In this document: one piece after another, positions 32,500 through 43,414 of the stretch
How positions within the stretch are numbered: the first letter of the stretch is position 1
Layout of the letters: every line of letters begins with the position of its first letter
Source of the DNA: Plenodomus lindquistii
Lineage: Eukaryota > Ascomycota > Dothideomycetes > Pleosporales > Leptosphaeriaceae
Direction of reading: 5' to 3'
DNA: 64,000 nucleotides
Assembly: GCA_025504975.1 (NCBI GenBank)
Contig: JANUWI010000011.1
Coordinates: 806,001 to 870,000 of the forward strand
Position numbers and translations under genes: made by a program
Notes under the pieces: model-generated
Database searches by the model: none
What the model saw: only the letters and a program-made list of their open reading frames with translations
Told to the model about the DNA's origin: nothing

Positions 32500-35400
32500 A
32501 GTTAGCGTGTTTTATTAACTAGAGTGCATTAGTAGCTTAGCGACACCTGCCTAGCCCCTAGACTATAGACACGGTAGAGAACTAAGCCTCTTCTGTTTTC
32601 GCTGTTAACGCCTAGCACAACCTGCCTAAGATACTAGAAGACGCAGCTATTATCGCTCGCTATTTAGCTACTTTTGTAAGCGCTAATATTAACTATTACC
32701 GGGCAGTCTCTAAAGAGAGCCTAAACGTAGTTTAAGCTATTGCAGCTCTCTACCCCCCGCCATTAGCAGAGCAACTAGCGAAGGTTAGAAGGCTAAGTAA
32801 TAAATACAGTAAGGAACTTAGATACCCCTACTGCTAGAACTTTAGTGTCAACTGCCTAGGCGCTAAACAACAGTTTAAGAGAGTAATTAAGGACTTCTAT
32901 AAGGTCGCGGCGCCGCTTAAGACACACTAGCTCTATAGCGAGTTTTTAGCAGACAGACTTCGCGGCTGTTTTAAAAACTTGTTTCCCCTAAGCAAAGCTT
33001 TATTATTCTAGACTAAGCAGTAACAACAAGGGAATCCTCGCAAGGAAAACCCTCTACTAGAAGCTCCGCTACGGGCGCCCTCTACTACGCCTATTAGCAA
33101 CAAAAATTCGCTTTACGTTCCAAGAACTCGCGAAGCACAGCTAACTGTAGGCGACGTAATAGTAGAAGACCGCAAAGCAGCACGGCCCTAGTCTCTAATA
33201 AGGGAAGTGGCGACACCTAAATTGCTAGTGTTTATATTAACCCCCCGCTAGAACACCCTTTAGATAGCGTTAACCTAATACGACCTAGATGTGCCTATCC
33301 TCTTAATTAAGGTAGGCAACGCTAAGTCCTGCTAGCTACTTCAAGCTGCAGCGCTACCTGCTAGTACAGCTAGTTACGCGCCTCTAATTACGCCGGCCTA
33401 AGCTAGTTAGCACTCTTTTTTACAGGGGCGTGGTAATTTTACTAAAGACGTTAGAGAGAGACTATTAAAGCTAAAAGCTCTAAGTGCTGCACAGGCTGCT
33501 ACGTAGAACGTACTAATTTTAACTACTAAGTTCTCTAAGCCGCAAGACCTAAAGTATATAGCGGCACTAGACTAGCGCGGAACGTATTAGTAAAACTAGT
33601 TAGCTACTTACGCTAAGAAGGGATAGTTTTGCGCGGCGTAGAATAGTAGCAACAAATTATATAGCACAGGCACAGGAGCTTTAGACAAGACTATAATTAA
33701 GCATTTTAACGCTATCTAACTCTTTTTAGGTTTTTAGCTGTTTAGCAACACACTTTCTAAAGCACCTTTCTAAAATCCTACCGCAACCTAATAAGCCCTA
33801 ACAGTCACGCCAGCTAGCTAGGACAGTTTGTGCAATAAGGTAAAGAAGTTCCCGCTAATTGTACTAAAAAAGAAGCTATCTATGGCTTTATAGGATAAGG
33901 GCAAGGGCAAAGTAGAAGTCCCGCTAGTCTAGACCGCGTTAGCGCAAGATGCTAAGGACAGGATAACCCGCGAAGTAGCTGCATTTCTAGAAAATAAATT
34001 CAATGCTATAACAGACAAGATAGCAGCACAGCAAGCGGCGCTAGAGGCGCAACAAGCGGACAGTTAGGAACAAAATGCGTTGCATCGCTAGACTGTTAAA
34101 ATAATGCTTTTACAGATAAACGCGATAGTAGCTACAATATAAAAAAAGTAAAAATTACTATAACTTTTACCTCTACTAACAGCGCAGCCGCCCGCGCACT
34201 ATGTTAACCCCGCGATATTAACCCCGCACTAGTTAGAGCAGTTTTTCGCAATAGGCCTACAGCCCCCAATCTTACCTTACAAGGCTACAGGAAATCACTT
34301 AGATAGGCCGCTGCTGTAATAGCTTAACTACTAGATGCAAGCACAGCCGCTGCAGGTATCTAGGCTTTTAGTACAGTATGGATGTTTAACGCAAGCATAG
34401 TATTTAGCGACGGTACTAGCGCATAACCTAACTACACCTAGGCTGTACTTTTGCTTTTCCCTATTACTAAACGCCAGGCCCTAGTACCAGCCTAAACTTA
34501 GGTAATAACTAGAGGTAGGACAGACAGGACTAGTACCCTACATACTATAGCTCTAACTGTATAATATTACTTATTAAACAGGCCGCTAGATAACTTAGGC
34601 GCACGCCCTAGCAACACAGCTAATATAGAAAGAATATTAGCACGCAGGATAACCGCTACAAAAGTAATACTACGGTAGAGATGTCTATTAGTACAGAGAC
34701 AGATAGGCCTATTAACTGCAGGAAGAACAAGTCTAACACCTACTAGCGTTAGCACTAATAGCGTATTAGAGCACAGCGCATAGCGGAGCTCTGCTAGCTT
34801 TCTAAGCCTAGCAGTACGTACTACAGGCACGCTACTCTCTAGCAGGCACGCTGGCTACAGTATAAATAGCGCAACCTTTACAGCCTACGCCTTAGCTAGG
34901 CACTACTTGCATTCTAACAGCATTAGCACCTACAATACAACAGATAATCCCTAGAGAGAACTATAAGGACTACAGCAATAGCTACATTTTAGTGCTTGCT
35001 ATAGAACAGGAGATTAAGGCTAAGTACAACAGGGCAAAGTTTATAGGCAGTAGCAAGCCTTGTTTTTATATAGAAAATATTAGATCTTTTAACCTAGGCA
35101 TTAAGACCTATAACGCTAATAGAGTAAGTATATATTAGGGCCGCACTACTTACAAGTTCATTTAACTATTTCTAGAGGCGGTAAAGGGCGCCACAGCAAC
35201 GCTGCCGGACTACGTTGTTCGCGCGAACTTGTAGAAATGCCTTAAGGGCGACGCGCTAATATAGTTTACTAGTTAACTGCCTAACAGTGTAAAGCAATAT
35301 GTTTAGATTGGAAGAGGCCTTAAGAACTAGATGAAGCTGCTCACTTCTAAGTTCTAGCGCTCTAAAGCAGAGATTAGCTTAGAACTAGCTACGATAACGT

Positions 35401-36350
35401 TTAGAGAGGCAGACATCTAAGCAGGAAAGTTAATTAACACTTTTACTATAACAGTAATACGCAACCTGCGTGATTTTAGATACAGCAACAGGGACACTTT
35501 AAGGGACGAAGCGTTGTAGATAGGTACTATCTACTAAAAATTAAACCTAAAACTTTAGCTGTTTATTAACGACCTAGTAGATAACTCTAGTATAACGTAC
35601 AAACGCTTTACACATATCCTTAAGGTAAAAGTAAAGACGTTTAAGGAACAACTGTCTAGCAGATAAAGTAAATACTTAAATTCTAGTGCACGTTAAGTAT
35701 ATGCAGAAGGACTTTAGCAGCAGTTTTAAAATTGGACATACGCTAATTAACAGAACTATAGCGCAGGACCCTAACAGCAGACGCAGCAACGTGGAACTAA
35801 CACTCTATACAACCAATTTAACAATCGCTCAACAGATAGGCAGACACAAAACAGAAACGTTCTACTATTAGCTTGTGTTTTAGCGCAACAAGGCCTATAA
35901 AGAGACAACGGCACGTACGTTTCGCAATCGCAACGTAATTGACTAGAGGATCGTTAAAGCCTGCTAGAGATGTAAAGAGGTAGCGCAGACGCACGCGCAC
36001 AAGACCCCTGCAAACGCAACAAAGGACGACAGAACTATGCCTACAAAGTCAACGACCATTCAGACTAAATGTTCAGAGATGGCGAGGATCCCTATCCCGC
36101 GCCACACGACTAGTATAATGGCGAGGATAAAGATAACAGCTAGCAGGAGGAAGTAAACTATACTAGGCATTAGGGCCTATATAGTGATAAGGACTTAGAA
36201 AATGAACTAGGGCAGCAACTAGGCCTAGTACGCCTCCTAGAATGCGACCTAAAAGGAGTTAACCTAGGAAGCGTGGCCTACTACGTCCACTTAAAGCCCT
36301 CCTTTATTAGCTTTAGGGAAGAGATCTTAGCACTACTGTTACTTACCTTC
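32500..36350 (+). pseudogene. Decayed gag region of the large Gypsy element
   Basis: Plus-strand frames can be followed through many TAG/TAA stops. The N-terminal part (about 32600-33300) contains LYPPPLAEQLAKVRRLS. The part at about 33900-34150 is Gln/Ala-rich (ITREVAAFLENKFNAITDKI). The best-preserved part, 35040-35680, resembles a retrotransposon Gag core, for example CLKGDALIQFTSQLP and LINTFTITVIRNLRDFRYS. A possible knuckle remnant CQRCKEVAQTHAH is near 35960. No intact ORF remains. The leader 31803-32500 shows no clear frame. Confidence 0.65.
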
Positions 36351-36759
36351 TAGCTATAAACATGTAGTACATGTTTACAGTCGTTCTAGTTAAATAATAA
36401 GCTCTAGGACTACCTGCAAGTAACGTAACACTTTATATCTGCTAGAGATTTTAAACCTAGCGCAGATCTAGACGGCGGGGAGAGTAAAAGCTAGGAAAAC
36501 TTCTAGGCGTTACACCTAAAGTGAGTAAGCCCTAGCCTAAAACGACCTGCGCGACTACTCTAGTAATTAGCGCAGATTAGTTATAGGTATTATTTGTAGA
36601 GGTAGCTTAATAAGTCTAGAACCGCATTTATATACTTAAAATATTATAGAAAAACTAAGAAAAACTATAATAGAGCTCGCTATATTATGTTACGCCACCT
36701 AAACCATCCTTAGAATAGCGACAATGGCATCATCTAAAAAGTTTTACTAAATTTAGCTC

Positions 36760-36923
36760 TAATAGACTAAAAGTAGAGATTATACTAGATACTAGCGCAT
36801 TAGTTTTACTTGTAGATGCAATTTTTTTTAGAATATATACTCTACATGCTTAGGTTTAATGCCTTAAAGACCTAATGCATCTAAAAGAAATAGGTAATAT
36901 AGTTTATAAGTGCTACATATATA
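36760..36923 (+). pseudogene. Decayed aspartic protease of the large Gypsy element
   Basis: At about 36777 the frame reads ILDTSALVLLVDAIFF, an aspartic-protease active site in which the Gly of DTG has become Ser, a G-to-A change as RIP produces. The Copia element is inserted directly after this; the reading resumes at 43594. Confidence 0.65.
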
Positions 36924-37102
36924 TATTGCCATTCTGCGGTACTCAGCCAACGCTGTATCCACCTGATCTCGGAACCTTCCGTGAAGCTCCCCTGCTTCTA
37001 CCCACGTGATCCTACGTAGCAAGGGTATATATAGTACAATCTCTTCCTAGCTAGCAATACAATGATCTATCTCCCGATTATTCCTGAGCACCCATTTCTA
37101 CA
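36924..37102 (+). repeat. 5' LTR of the Copia element at 37 kb
   Basis: Matches 43415-43593 from 36937 on. It contains GGGTATATATAG near 37022, a probable TATA box. It ends CATTTCTACA. The exact left end is uncertain because the first 14 bp are diverged. Confidence 0.85.
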
Positions 37103-37118
37103 ACAGTTATGAGCCCGG
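37103..37118 (+). promoter_or_regulatory. Primer-binding site: half initiator tRNA-Met
   Basis: GTTATGAGCCCGG (37106-37118), almost directly after the 5' LTR, is complementary to the anticodon arm of initiator tRNA-Met (GGGCTCATAAC). This is the half-tRNA priming known from Drosophila copia and relatives. Confidence 0.75.
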
Positions 37119-37229
37119 AAGCGCTTCTTTGTCCTTGATTTATCCTTCTATTTCTCAATAGAAGCGCTTTGAAACGGGTGCTCAGACGCTCCAATCGTTA
37201 CCAATACCCCAATCTCAACAATCACTGCT

Positions 37230-40200
37230 GTGATGGCTACCACGTATCTCCTCAACAGTCCAGCCGACTGGCCCAACTGGTTCCTGCAGTACCAGCTGCT
37301 CGCTATGAATCAGGGCGTCTGGCAATACTGTGATCCCGATGAGGAGCTTGTCGCTGCTCCTCACGACGACCGACCCGATGAGCCAGACTCCCCAACCAAG
37401 GATGATATTGAGCTATTCAAAATTGAAGCAGCCCAGTATAAGATCCGCGAGAGCCAGTGGCTCATCAAAAGCAAGAAGCTTGAGGCCATGTGGAAGTGGA
37501 TCAATACTACGGTTGAGCCCAATCTCCTCCAACCGTATCTTCTCGATATCGTTGCAACTGAGACCGTTACTCCACAGGCTCTTGCAAAGGCACTCAAGGA
37601 AGGATTGGCTCCGGGCGAGGATAGCACGAAAAACCAGGTACGGGCTGAGTACCGAGCTCATCTGCGGAAGGCCCGCACTGCCAACAACGCGAGCCGCTGG
37701 CAGCAGGAGTGGACGCTCCTCTACAAGAAGGCTAGAGCGTACAAGCTAAATGAAGTGGAAGGGCAGATCGCCATCCATGACTATTTGGACGCTCTCACGC
37801 CAAAGCTCTCACCTGACTGGGCAAGATCCATGCACCGAAAGATCATTGAAGATGGGGTGCTAGGGCGCACCACTGGCACTTTGACGCTCGAGCAGATCGG
37901 CCGTGTCTACTCTGAGTTGCTCCACCAACATACACTGCGCACTGGAAACAGGGGAGAAGGGATCTTTCTCACTGTGGATACAGACAACAGTTTAACAGGA
38001 GCCTCAGGATCAGCCACGTGTCCCTGCAACAGAGATCACAAGTGGAGCCCGAAGGATTGCCACCAAGTAAGAGCTGCGCTCACCGACAAACCGTATAAGA
38101 TGGGAGATGAGAAGAAAAAGAAGCTATTGGCCCGTCTCAATGAGCCACAATTCAAATCTCTCAAGAAAGCGGTGAGGGCCAAGAGCTCCACTGATAAGCA
38201 GGACGGAAAAGCCGAAAGTGGAGAATCCGGGAGCTTCCCCGGAGCAATTCAGGCCGCTCTTATCGATCCACGACTAAGTGGACCCACAACAACACATGGG
38301 GCATACAGCACCATGGATTTTGACGCTCACCCGCTGTCTGAGAGCACGATTTTGGACAACGGAGGCGCTCTCCACTTAGTCAATTCGGTTGATCGTCTCG
38401 AGCCAGGCACTTTCAAGAAGAGCAGAGGGATCTCCACAGTGGAAGCAGGCACTCAGTCCTTCCAGATCTCCGGAACAGGCACCCGAGTGATGAAAAACGT
38501 CCTCACAGGAGCACGCGGAGAGCGTACGGAGGACTTGGTGCTGCTCAACGTGGCAGTGGTGGAAGGGTTCCATGTCAATATTGTGTCAGAAGCTCTACTC
38601 CAAAGCAAAGGAGCGTGGTATCTCGGACTAGACGCAACACTACGATACGGGAGTTACGAAAAGAGCGTTGTATTAGCCCAGTTGATGCGCAAGCAGAACT
38701 TGACTTTCATAGAATACAAGCCCATTACCGTCTACTCCTTGGCCATGAGCACAATCTCAGCTCCAACAAAGAGATCCTTCACCACCTACCCACGCTCTGA
38801 CTCAGAGGAGCTTTGGCATGCCAGATCCGGCCACCTCGGCCCAGAGGCGCTCCGAGCACTTGTAAAGCACGCCAGAGGTGTGCGGATAAACGGCATCTCA
38901 CGGAAGAAGTGTGAACACTGCGCTGTAACTCACGCTAGCCAAGTCATCTCACGAAGGCCCCGAGAACGGCCCGCTCGGCCGTATTGGAGAGTATCATGGG
39001 ATCTCTTTGATATGCCACGGGGAAGCTCTGGGGAACAGTGGATACTTGTCATCAAGGATGATTACAGTAGCAAGCTGCACACCTATAGCCTCATGGGAAA
39101 GGGAGTAAAGGAGATTCTCAGTATCTTCAAAACGTTCTGGAGCATGATCCGCACCCAGTACAAGCTCGAGATCTGCGTTATCATGCAAGACAACGACGCA
39201 GCAACGCTCCCCTGGCGTGGATCATCAGATTTTGAGATATGGATGGAAAATATGGGTATCAAAAGCGAGAGCTCACCTCCGTACACCCATGAGCCAAACG
39301 GTGGGCCAGAAAGAGCAGGCAAAGAGATTGTAACAAAGCAAATCAAGATGAGGATCGCTGCTAACCTGCCTGAGGAGTTATGGCCTTATGTTGTTGAAGC
39401 AGCAACGTGGCTACACAACATGAGCCCATCCCGAGCTCAGGATATGCGGTCCCCAAATGAGACGCTCTTTCAATGGTTTCGGGGGTGGTTCAAATGGTAT
39501 CAACCGGCGCAGATTAAGCTTTGGACAGCTGATCTGCGGCCAGATTGGAGCGGCATTTACGCCTATGGCTGCAGAGCCTATCCTCTCAATAGAGATAGAG
39601 CAGCCGGGCGTCACAAACGGAGTTTCAAGGTAACTCCACGGGGCCATATTGGATATCTGGTGGGATACAGATCATCTAACATATACAAAATATGGATCCC
39701 TGAGCTCAACTCCGTCATCACCACACGTAACGTCACTTTCGATGAAGATCTCTTCTATAACCCTGAGGAGCCGGCTCCTCAGGCAACAGAAGAGCTACAA
39801 CGAATAGTATCGGTGCTGGAAATAGAGGAGGACGAGCCTGAAGATCTTGATTGGCTTGATCAACTTCTTGAGGCTGCAAATGAGCCTGACAACACAGGAG
39901 TAGTGCTACATGAGTCGAACCCAGCTCATCAGCTGGGGGGTGGAGAGGATACAGCAGCAGCTAATGATCTGGATGGCCGACCTGATTATCAAGCACTGCA
40001 GGAGCCCCTCCCACCGTTGGTGGCACGCTCGGCCAGCGCGTCACAAAGGATCAACGCGGACTCAAATAGCCCTTCTGGTTTGTACACCCCAGAGCCTACA
40101 CCTGACCCTATTAGGCCTGGCTATCATGGTAGCAGCCCACGGGACGAGCCTCATCCTGTAGGAGCGGGCCCGCTACCTGATATTGATGAGATCTCGGAAG

Positions 40201-42218
40201 ACTCTTATCACGATGTTGACGAAGCGCCTCATGAAGCGCCTGAAGCTCAACGACCAGCTGCCTCTCAGGCAACTGCTGCTCCTGTAGCACCGCCTGAAGC
40301 AGCACCCACAGCTGTACGACGAGTACGCCTACCTCCTCCGCGCTCTACAACAACTAGAGACGGATCACCTGTTCGCAGGAGCAGGAGAGTCCGTGGGGAG
40401 GATCCTGATGCCCCGGCATCAGGGAGCAACACTGCTCCTGGAGCATACTTTGTATACGATCCTTCGAACAGGATTAATACAGGGGATCTCCTCCAGGACC
40501 TCTTGAGCAGAGCCTCCACTCGTGCTCACCAAGAACACGCCACCATTCACGCAGTGATTGGAGCGGCTATTCATGGGACCACCAGATCCCAAAACTCAAA
40601 AATTGGAAGGATCCACCGAGATGAGCTTCCAAAGCTCCCTACCAAATGGAAGGATCTCCATACACACTCTTTTGGACCATTGTTTTACCAAGCTTGCGAC
40701 CGAGAGATCAACACGCTCCGTTCCAAAGGCACCTGGAAGATTATAGAGCGCTCCGCAGCTCAAAAGCGGCCGCTCCCTCTCAAATGGGTATTCACTTACA
40801 AGCTTGACAAAGACGGATATTTCCTGAAGTGTAAAGCCCGGATAGTAGTACGAGGTGATCTCCAGCTTGTTGACACGCTCCACTCAACGTACGCTGCAAC
40901 GCTCGCGTCTCGCACCTTCCGGCTAGCCATAGCTATTGCAGCTCACCGAGACTTTGAGATAGACCAGTACGACGTTGTTGGAGCATTCCTAAATGCCTCC
41001 ATGGATCACCAAGACGACGTTGTTTGTGAGCTACCAGATGGCTACAAACTCGCAGGCAAGTGCGTACTACTGCTCCGAGCCTTGTACGGCCTCCGCGACT
41101 CACCACTCCTGTGGTACCGGGAGCTCTCCGCAACCCTCAAACAGCTCGGCTTAATCGCCTCAAAAGAAGAACCGTGTCTCTTCTACACGCCTGATCGGAA
41201 GATCTACTTGCTCTTCTACGTTGACGATATCCTGATCATGTATCACCGAAGTGATGTTACACAAGCTCACCAGGTGGTAACAACTCTTAAGGACAAATAT
41301 CAGATAGAGGACAAGGGATCAATTGAGTGGTTTCTAGGGATACGAGTGATCAGGGATCGAGTGAAAAAGACGATCTCACTCGTCCATGACGAGTACATTG
41401 ACAAGATCTCGAAGAAGTTCAGTGTAGCAGACTCTGCCCACTTTCCTGACACGCCGCTCCCGAGCTCTGAGCTGGAAAAGAGCACCGGAGAAGCCACCAA
41501 ACAGCAGATCAAGGAGTATCAGGAGATGATTGGATCTATCCTGTACACTGCTATAATGGTGCGCCCGGACGTCGCGTTTGCCGCCTCCAAACTCTCACAA
41601 TATCTCACCAACCCTGCCCCACAGCACTTCAAAGCTGCCCACCGGACGATCCTATATCTCTACCGAACGAGGTATCACGCAATACAGTACGGCCAGGGTG
41701 ACTCAAAGCTCATGATATGCAGCGATGCTTCTTTTGCGGACGACGTTGAGACACGACGCTCATCCCAGGGCTATATTGTTATGCTCTATGGAGGAGTAAT
41801 CATGTGGAAAGCAGCTCGTCAAGCAACTGTCACAACGTCAACAACTGAAGCTGAGCTACTATCTCTCGAGCACGTCGCCAAAGAGTCAATGGGGCTCCGA
41901 AGATTCCTCCAGGAGCTCCACGTACCCGTACCCGAGCCATACGAGATCTTCTGTGACAATCAACAAACAATCCGGCTTGTTGTGGGTGAGGGAGAACGTA
42001 TCACCACAAAGCTACGACACGTTGATATACAGAACATGTGGCTCAGGCAAGAATATGAAAAGGGATCCTTCACGATCAGCTACCTCCCCACAAACGAGAT
42101 GCCAGCAGATGGGCTCACCAAAAATCTCCCCAAACAATCTTTCAATACTTTCAAGGATCATTTGAGGCTACAAGACACAAAAGCTGAGATCACGACATCA
42201 CCAGAGCAAGATAAGTAA
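37230..42218 (+). CDS. Gag-Pol polyprotein of the Copia element at 37 kb
   Basis: 1662 residues in one ORF with no frameshift or stop between Gag and Pol. Gag: about 1-350, opening YLLNSPADWPNWFLQYQLL; knuckle-like CPCNRDHKWSPKDC near 265-278. Protease: ILDNGGALHL with Asp at 376; the active-site triplet is D-N-G instead of D-S/T-G. Integrase zinc region: WHARSGHLG to CEHCAVTH, about 525-570. Integrase core: VSWDLFDMP, MQDND, then PPYTHEPNGGPERAGKE. RT: starts YKLDKDGYFLKCKARIVVRG; YVDD from 1330. RNase H: CDNQQTIRL and KLRHVDIQNMWLRQ. Between integrase and RT lies a long acidic, Pro-rich linker. Apart from the protease site all key residues look intact. Confidence 0.92.
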   Translation: MMATTYLLNSPADWPNWFLQYQLLAMNQGVWQYCDPDEELVAAPHDDRPDEPDSPTKDDIELFKIEAAQYKIRESQWLIKSKKLEAMWKWINTTVEPNLLQPYLLDIVATETVTPQALAKALKEGLAPGEDSTKNQVRAEYRAHLRKARTANNASRWQQEWTLLYKKARAYKLNEVEGQIAIHDYLDALTPKLSPDWARSMHRKIIEDGVLGRTTGTLTLEQIGRVYSELLHQHTLRTGNRGEGIFLTVDTDNSLTGASGSATCPCNRDHKWSPKDCHQVRAALTDKPYKMGDEKKKKLLARLNEPQFKSLKKAVRAKSSTDKQDGKAESGESGSFPGAIQAALIDPRLSGPTTTHGAYSTMDFDAHPLSESTILDNGGALHLVNSVDRLEPGTFKKSRGISTVEAGTQSFQISGTGTRVMKNVLTGARGERTEDLVLLNVAVVEGFHVNIVSEALLQSKGAWYLGLDATLRYGSYEKSVVLAQLMRKQNLTFIEYKPITVYSLAMSTISAPTKRSFTTYPRSDSEELWHARSGHLGPEALRALVKHARGVRINGISRKKCEHCAVTHASQVISRRPRERPARPYWRVSWDLFDMPRGSSGEQWILVIKDDYSSKLHTYSLMGKGVKEILSIFKTFWSMIRTQYKLEICVIMQDNDAATLPWRGSSDFEIWMENMGIKSESSPPYTHEPNGGPERAGKEIVTKQIKMRIAANLPEELWPYVVEAATWLHNMSPSRAQDMRSPNETLFQWFRGWFKWYQPAQIKLWTADLRPDWSGIYAYGCRAYPLNRDRAAGRHKRSFKVTPRGHIGYLVGYRSSNIYKIWIPELNSVITTRNVTFDEDLFYNPEEPAPQATEELQRIVSVLEIEEDEPEDLDWLDQLLEAANEPDNTGVVLHESNPAHQLGGGEDTAAANDLDGRPDYQALQEPLPPLVARSASASQRINADSNSPSGLYTPEPTPDPIRPGYHGSSPRDEPHPVGAGPLPDIDEISEDSYHDVDEAPHEAPEAQRPAASQATAAPVAPPEAAPTAVRRVRLPPPRSTTTRDGSPVRRSRRVRGEDPDAPASGSNTAPGAYFVYDPSNRINTGDLLQDLLSRASTRAHQEHATIHAVIGAAIHGTTRSQNSKIGRIHRDELPKLPTKWKDLHTHSFGPLFYQACDREINTLRSKGTWKIIERSAAQKRPLPLKWVFTYKLDKDGYFLKCKARIVVRGDLQLVDTLHSTYAATLASRTFRLAIAIAAHRDFEIDQYDVVGAFLNASMDHQDDVVCELPDGYKLAGKCVLLLRALYGLRDSPLLWYRELSATLKQLGLIASKEEPCLFYTPDRKIYLLFYVDDILIMYHRSDVTQAHQVVTTLKDKYQIEDKGSIEWFLGIRVIRDRVKKTISLVHDEYIDKISKKFSVADSAHFPDTPLPSSELEKSTGEATKQQIKEYQEMIGSILYTAIMVRPDVAFAASKLSQYLTNPAPQHFKAAHRTILYLYRTRYHAIQYGQGDSKLMICSDASFADDVETRRSSQGYIVMLYGGVIMWKAARQATVTTSTTEAELLSLEHVAKESMGLRRFLQELHVPVPEPYEIFCDNQQTIRLVVGEGERITTKLRHVDIQNMWLRQEYEKGSFTISYLPTNEMPADGLTKNLPKQSFNTFKDHLRLQDTKAEITTSPEQDK

Positions 42219-42329
42219 TTGTTTGATGATCCCCATTTGTATTTGTACAATATAATACATGGGCCGAAGCCCGTCCTTGAAGAATTTGTGGGCCACGCCC
42301 AGCAGCAGCGCCCGGGGGGGGAGCCAGAT

Positions 42330-43207
42330 CTACCTCATCACCTCATCAACGAGCTCACCGATCAACCTCTTGACGTTTTCACGTCGTGAAGGAAGACCGG
42401 CTCGCTCGCCGGCAGCAGGGGCCGCGCCGAAGGCAGGAAGCTCATCCTCTTCCTCCTTCAGCACCTTCAAGAGCAGACGGAGCTCACGGCGAGGGCGCCT
42501 GAGCTCGTCTTTACTTGCCCCTGTAGCCTTGAGGGCAATGAACGCCTGGGAGCGGCGGAGGGCGAGGGCGGGGCTATACTAGGATCAGCGAAGCTCACTT
42601 AACTAATGAGATTGTCTACTTACACGGGTTGGCACGAATGCCCAGAGGCGCAGAGCCAGCAGCTCGTGCTGCGGGTCCCGTCGTGGTCCCAGCAGCGCCC
42701 ATCGCCTCGTGCGAGGGCGCTGCGCACGCAGCCCAAGCAGGGAACAGCGCGCTCCTCCGTGGGATCACCACGACGGGACCGCGCACCAGCCGGCGTAGCA
42801 GCAGCAGCAGCAGCAGCACGCTCCGCCTCTTCCTCCTCCTTTTTCTTCCCCTTCTTGGGGGTGCGGGGGGGGGGGCGGCGCAGAGCGGGGAGAGCGGGGG
42901 GGTTGGGGGAGACATGAGACTCCCCAGAGGAGGAGGAAGTCTCAGAGGTCTCCCCACCCGAAGACTCAGGCGGGGGAGGCGAGGGGGTGCGCTTCTTGCG
43001 CGGGCGACCGCGCAAGCGCGGAGCGGGCGTGGGCGAGGGCGAGGGCGAGGGCGAGAGCGCAGCGCGCCGAGCGCGCGCAGCAGCGACGCGGGCGCGGGCA
43101 GCTTTCTGGGCTTTGGACTACGTTGAAATGGCGTTAGCAGAAGATCTACAAGCGCAAGGGAGCCTTGCGTGGGAGGATACAGGGATATGGGTACTAACAA
43201 GGGCCAT
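42330..43207 (-). CDS. Antisense spliced gene in the Copia element: Cys-cluster / AT-hook-like protein
   Basis: Three exons are inferred on the minus strand: 43207-43199 (ATG GCC CTT), 43117-42624 and 42573-42330. Introns are GT-AG, 81 and 50 bp; the first has donor GTTAGT and a consensus branch site TGCTAAC, the second donor GTAAGT. Joining them gives an uninterrupted 248-residue frame whose phases agree (0, then 2). The protein opens MALSKAQKAARARVAAAR. It then has a Ser-Pro repeat, an AT-hook-like RGRPRKKR at about 37-44, an acidic Ser-rich part, a Lys/Glu tract and a six-cysteine cluster (C-x2-C-x11-C-x10-C-x2-C-x5-C) at about residues 131-166. The C-terminal helix is charged and ends LIGELVDEVMR. 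Function unknown; DNA or RNA binding is inference. Confidence 0.72.
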
Positions 43208-43414
43208 GGTGTTGATGGATACGGATCAAAACAGAAGCTCGGCCGACAATCAATTTTACCGGGCTCGGTATCGGGTCAACTACCTCCGACGTGCGCCAAG
43301 CAACGCAACAGAACTTTCAGTCACGCCGGATCTCACAGTACAGCAGCCTCAAACGCTCTACAAGGCTCAACACCACCGATATTGAGCAGCTCAATCCGCC
43401 GTAACTGGGGGGTG

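Noticed and set aside
42616..43200. 194-codon Arg/Pro-rich frame on the minus strand and a 165-codon Ala/Gly-rich plus-strand frame (42629-43126)
   Set aside because: They are other frames of the same GC-rich stretch; only the spliced minus-strand frame has consistent exon phases, splice sites and a structured Cys cluster.
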